A stretch of DNA of 64,000 bases from contig CAMCIC010000006.1 in assembly GCA_945874895.1 (NCBI GenBank), positions 124,001-188,000 on the forward strand, in the 5' to 3' direction. This document shows, one piece after another, positions 63,101 through 64,000 of this stretch. The translations under genes were made by a program, and so were the position numbers. The notes beneath the pieces were generated by a model. The model did no database searches. It saw only the letters and a list, made by a program, of their open reading frames with translations, and had not been told where the DNA came from. Every line of letters begins with the position of its first letter. Positions within the stretch are counted from its first letter, which is position 1. This stretch comes from Akkermansia muciniphila (GTDB lineage: Bacteria > Verrucomicrobiota > Verrucomicrobiia > Verrucomicrobiales > Akkermansiaceae).

Positions 63101-63287
63101 TGCTGCCACTTTTACTTTTACCAGCACGCCGCCATCCGGCGGGGTCGTTGCTGGCTGGGGTAGCAGTGTGATTGGAGGCACGTATCAGGAAATCATCACC
63201 GGCCTCCACAGCAGCTCAATCCAGCTGGATGGAACCTTCGAACTTCGCCGCGTTTCGGAAATCGGAACCCTCTCGGAGCAACCATAG
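60162..63287 (+). CDS. Large secreted protein with twelve GSGY-type repeats
   Basis: A 1041-residue exported protein. Signal peptide: MKKLLLALVSLLFAATANAQ. The N-terminal ~360 residues are strand-rich and include 'GWNSIYLHGD'. Residues ~366-850 hold about twelve units of ~40 residues, each with a core like GSGYTSPPAVTITAP (Gly-x-Gly-Tyr...Pro-x-Val) between runs rich in Ala and Thr. The last ~190 residues form a separate domain without repeats. It starts at the ATGA of the preceding gene. Repeated strands of this kind are usually surface or fibre-like. The function is not known. Confidence 0.8.
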   Translation: MKKLLLALVSLLFAATANAQWKTTTYSLKGGWNSIYLHGDANHATLDSLLPASVLEVWRWNPNPNQVGFTESPLIPSSGTSEWSVWKRGMPAESNLTQLIGQMAYLVKCSGTSSDTYSVPIKQSPQLPANSWVRNGANLLGFPTYKNGSNYPTMLSYFATFPAAIAANAKIYKYVGGDLGPGNPLQVFSTASERLDPNQAYWFSAEVTGDFYAPLEISPSTSGGLHFGRGLSDLKLRIRNRTTAPVSVTLTPTASEAEPAFQTPIAGSVSLTRRTFNAATATWSEVSFSAAATEVISPQSTLELSFGINRNTMTGPVGALYASLLRITESSSLMDVYLPVSAKKDSLAGLWVGDISLNRVSNKVSNPASATATLTNGVVTGLRLEGSGGSGYTSPPAVTITAPANNAMKMATATAAVNSSTRVVSSITLVDSGFGYPTAPQVTLSEPTPSVAAEATAVLSAGTVASLTRSSDGSAYRTAPTITISAPASSSHATATARLTGKSVGAIEVNNAGGYYSSAPTVGIAAPPARVRATATLGGTAANWTISRATAGTGYATVPAVTVSGGTGSGATATASLGLTADSFSITPGTMSYSVAPTVTITGGGGTGATATAVLTGGSVTSITITNPGSGYTTAPSLGFTGGTTTGGDVAPSAVGNATQFTVSTVVKGANGTYSVIPSTVLIDAPPAAVQATATASIASGIVTGFTVTNGGTGYTSPPTVNLSGGAFVSPVTATFTATLSGDKVNGTPRGNAGAGYITPPTVTFSAPPVSVQATATATVSNNRVTGFTLTNAGSGYFSSPTVTLAAPSLGAQSASAVAQVSNGRVTGFSIITGGSGYGLTPKVTIAAPPAQTGTATPGRFKLRTLLHVADGGVAKLLSKAYLGPLAVAPNDRGIATSQSLLKRSDLASSIRISAAHLPTGQVFPCSGNVASGSSLACTISLPYNDPTNPFVHPFHPDHDNKDARFEPVGAGVESYTVNRAATFTFTSTPPSGGVVAGWGSSVIGGTYQEIITGLHSSSIQLDGTFELRRVSEIGTLSEQP
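61260..62710 (+). repeat. Tandem GSGY protein-repeat region
   Basis: About twelve degenerate repeats of ~120 bp. Cores in order: GSGYTSPP, GFGYPTAP, GSAYRTAP, GGYYSSAP, GTGYATVP, MSYSVAP, GSGYTTAP, GTYSVIP, GTGYTSPP, GAGYITPP, GSGYFSSP and GSGYGLTP, mostly followed by a short strand such as VTI. They are similar as protein but not identical as DNA, so they are old, not recently expanded. Confidence 0.8.
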
Positions 63288-63372
63288 AATCTAAAAGCAG
63301 ACATTCCAATCAAAGCATCCACTCAAAAAAAGTAACCACTACCACCTCTCACACAACATTCTCCAAACCACC

Positions 63373-64000
63373 ATGAAAACGACCTCTCGTATCCTCGCCT
63401 TCCTGCTCTTGTCTGGGGCATCGCTGATTGCCGCTGTTCCAGCCACCATCAACTACCAAGGCGTCGTCGCCGATTCCTCAGGGACTCTGCTCGGTGCGAG
63501 TGGGGCGATCAACCGCAAGGTCATCTTTCGGATTTTTGATGCCTCCACGGGCGGCAATCGCCTTTGGACGGAGGAGCAAACGGTGACGATTTACAAGGGC
63601 GAGTTTAGCGTGCTTCTGGGCGCGGGTACCACCGCCACCGGCACGGCTTCCTCAGAGACCCGCCCCGCGCTCGACACGGTTTTCACCGCAACTGCCACCA
63701 GCCGTTTCATCGAAATCATGGTGGACAACGGCGACTCCAGCATCACAGCGGGCGATACTCCGATCAGCCCACGCCAAGCGATTACCTCGGCAGCCTTCGC
63801 TTTCCGTTCTCAGGTGGCCGAATCGATCCTCAGCGGTTCCGACCTGACCATCACGCCCACATCCGGCACCGCATCCAACTATGGCCTCGGCTGGTATGGC
63901 AGCGGCCGGCAATGGAACGGGATCTCGGTTGATGGGCCGGTGCTCTATGGCAACAGCGGTGGTGTTTTAGGTTCCAACGCGAGTGGCAACCGCAATACCG
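63373..64000 (+). CDS. Secreted tail-fibre-like protein, 3' end missing
   Basis: The gene starts at 63373 and is open to the window end (209 codons seen). Signal peptide: MKTTSRILAFLLLSGASLIAA. The next ~100 residues ('INYQGVVADSSGTLLG', 'FRIFDASTGGNRLWTEEQTV', 'GEFSVLLGAG') are a strand domain often seen at the N-terminus of bacterial proteins that end in a phage tail-fibre/endosialidase chaperone domain. That end lies outside the window, so the link is an inference. It follows the GSGY-repeat gene by 85 bp and is probably in the same operon. Confidence 0.7.
   Translation, partial: MKTTSRILAFLLLSGASLIAAVPATINYQGVVADSSGTLLGASGAINRKVIFRIFDASTGGNRLWTEEQTVTIYKGEFSVLLGAGTTATGTASSETRPALDTVFTATATSRFIEIMVDNGDSSITAGDTPISPRQAITSAAFAFRSQVAESILSGSDLTITPTSGTASNYGLGWYGSGRQWNGISVDGPVLYGNSGGVLGSNASGNRNT

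Overview
The window looks like a chromosomal segment from a member of the Verrucomicrobiota (PVC superphylum). Three things suggest this. The ribonucleotide reductase is of the chlamydial type. Secreted proteins of families common in that phylum are present: DUF1080, Tat-exported sugar isomerase/epimerase and Gfo/Idh/MocA oxidoreductases, and GSGY-repeat proteins. Core genes such as infA and greA carry unusual extensions. The assignment rests on recognising protein families, not on a search. Gene density is high, neighbouring genes often overlap by 4 bp (ATGA or GTGA), and no phage, insertion sequence with a transposase, rRNA or CRISPR array was seen.

Layout. 1-2990: phosphate uptake genes pstS-pstC-pstA on the minus strand behind a PhoB-type box. 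3143-5020: a secreted beta-helix protein. 5153-8444: asd, a prenyl synthase, a YqeY-like protein and exonuclease III. 8520-10363: an ECF sigma factor, a coupled anti-sigma-like membrane protein and a secreted PDZ protein. 10444-16330: a very large GreA-family factor, the convergent NAD genes nadE and nadA, and fabF. 16413-18523: a coupled exbB-exbD-tonB-like-zinc-ribbon operon. 18617-25686: a Tat-exported isomerase, dnaE with a tRNA(CAU) gene directly upstream, a peroxiredoxin, an unknown membrane protein and aat. 25905-31514: a hydrolase, a pirin, rplM-rpsI, infA, murA and prmC. 31834-36833: nrdB and nrdA, split by a small PD-(D/E)XK-like gene (GxxExxY) that sits inside long imperfect terminal inverted repeats. 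37276-50431: housekeeping genes including M42 peptidase, dprA, an ABC-F ATPase, tilS, rsmE, dnaJ and grpE. 50477-57134: leuA, an orphan zinc-type binding protein, glyoxalase, recG and an oxidoreductase. 57149-64000: a LytS/LytTR two-component system divergent from an operon of secreted proteins. The second of these carries twelve GSGY-type repeats and the third runs off the window.

How the parts work together. Most of the window is ordinary metabolism and information processing. Three places stand out. The first is the inverted-repeat-bounded GxxExxY cassette inside the nrdB-nrdA operon, which may be a small mobile unit. The second is the NrdB protein, which keeps six metal ligands of class Ic type but has leucine where the radical tyrosine (or chlamydial phenylalanine) should be. 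The third is the intergenic region between the two-component genes and the secreted operon. It carries direct repeats spaced 21 bp apart that resemble AlgR sites, upstream of a TATAAT box, which suggests that the LytTR regulator controls a surface or secreted repeat-protein system.

Several promoters sit so close to their start codons that leaderless transcripts are plausible.
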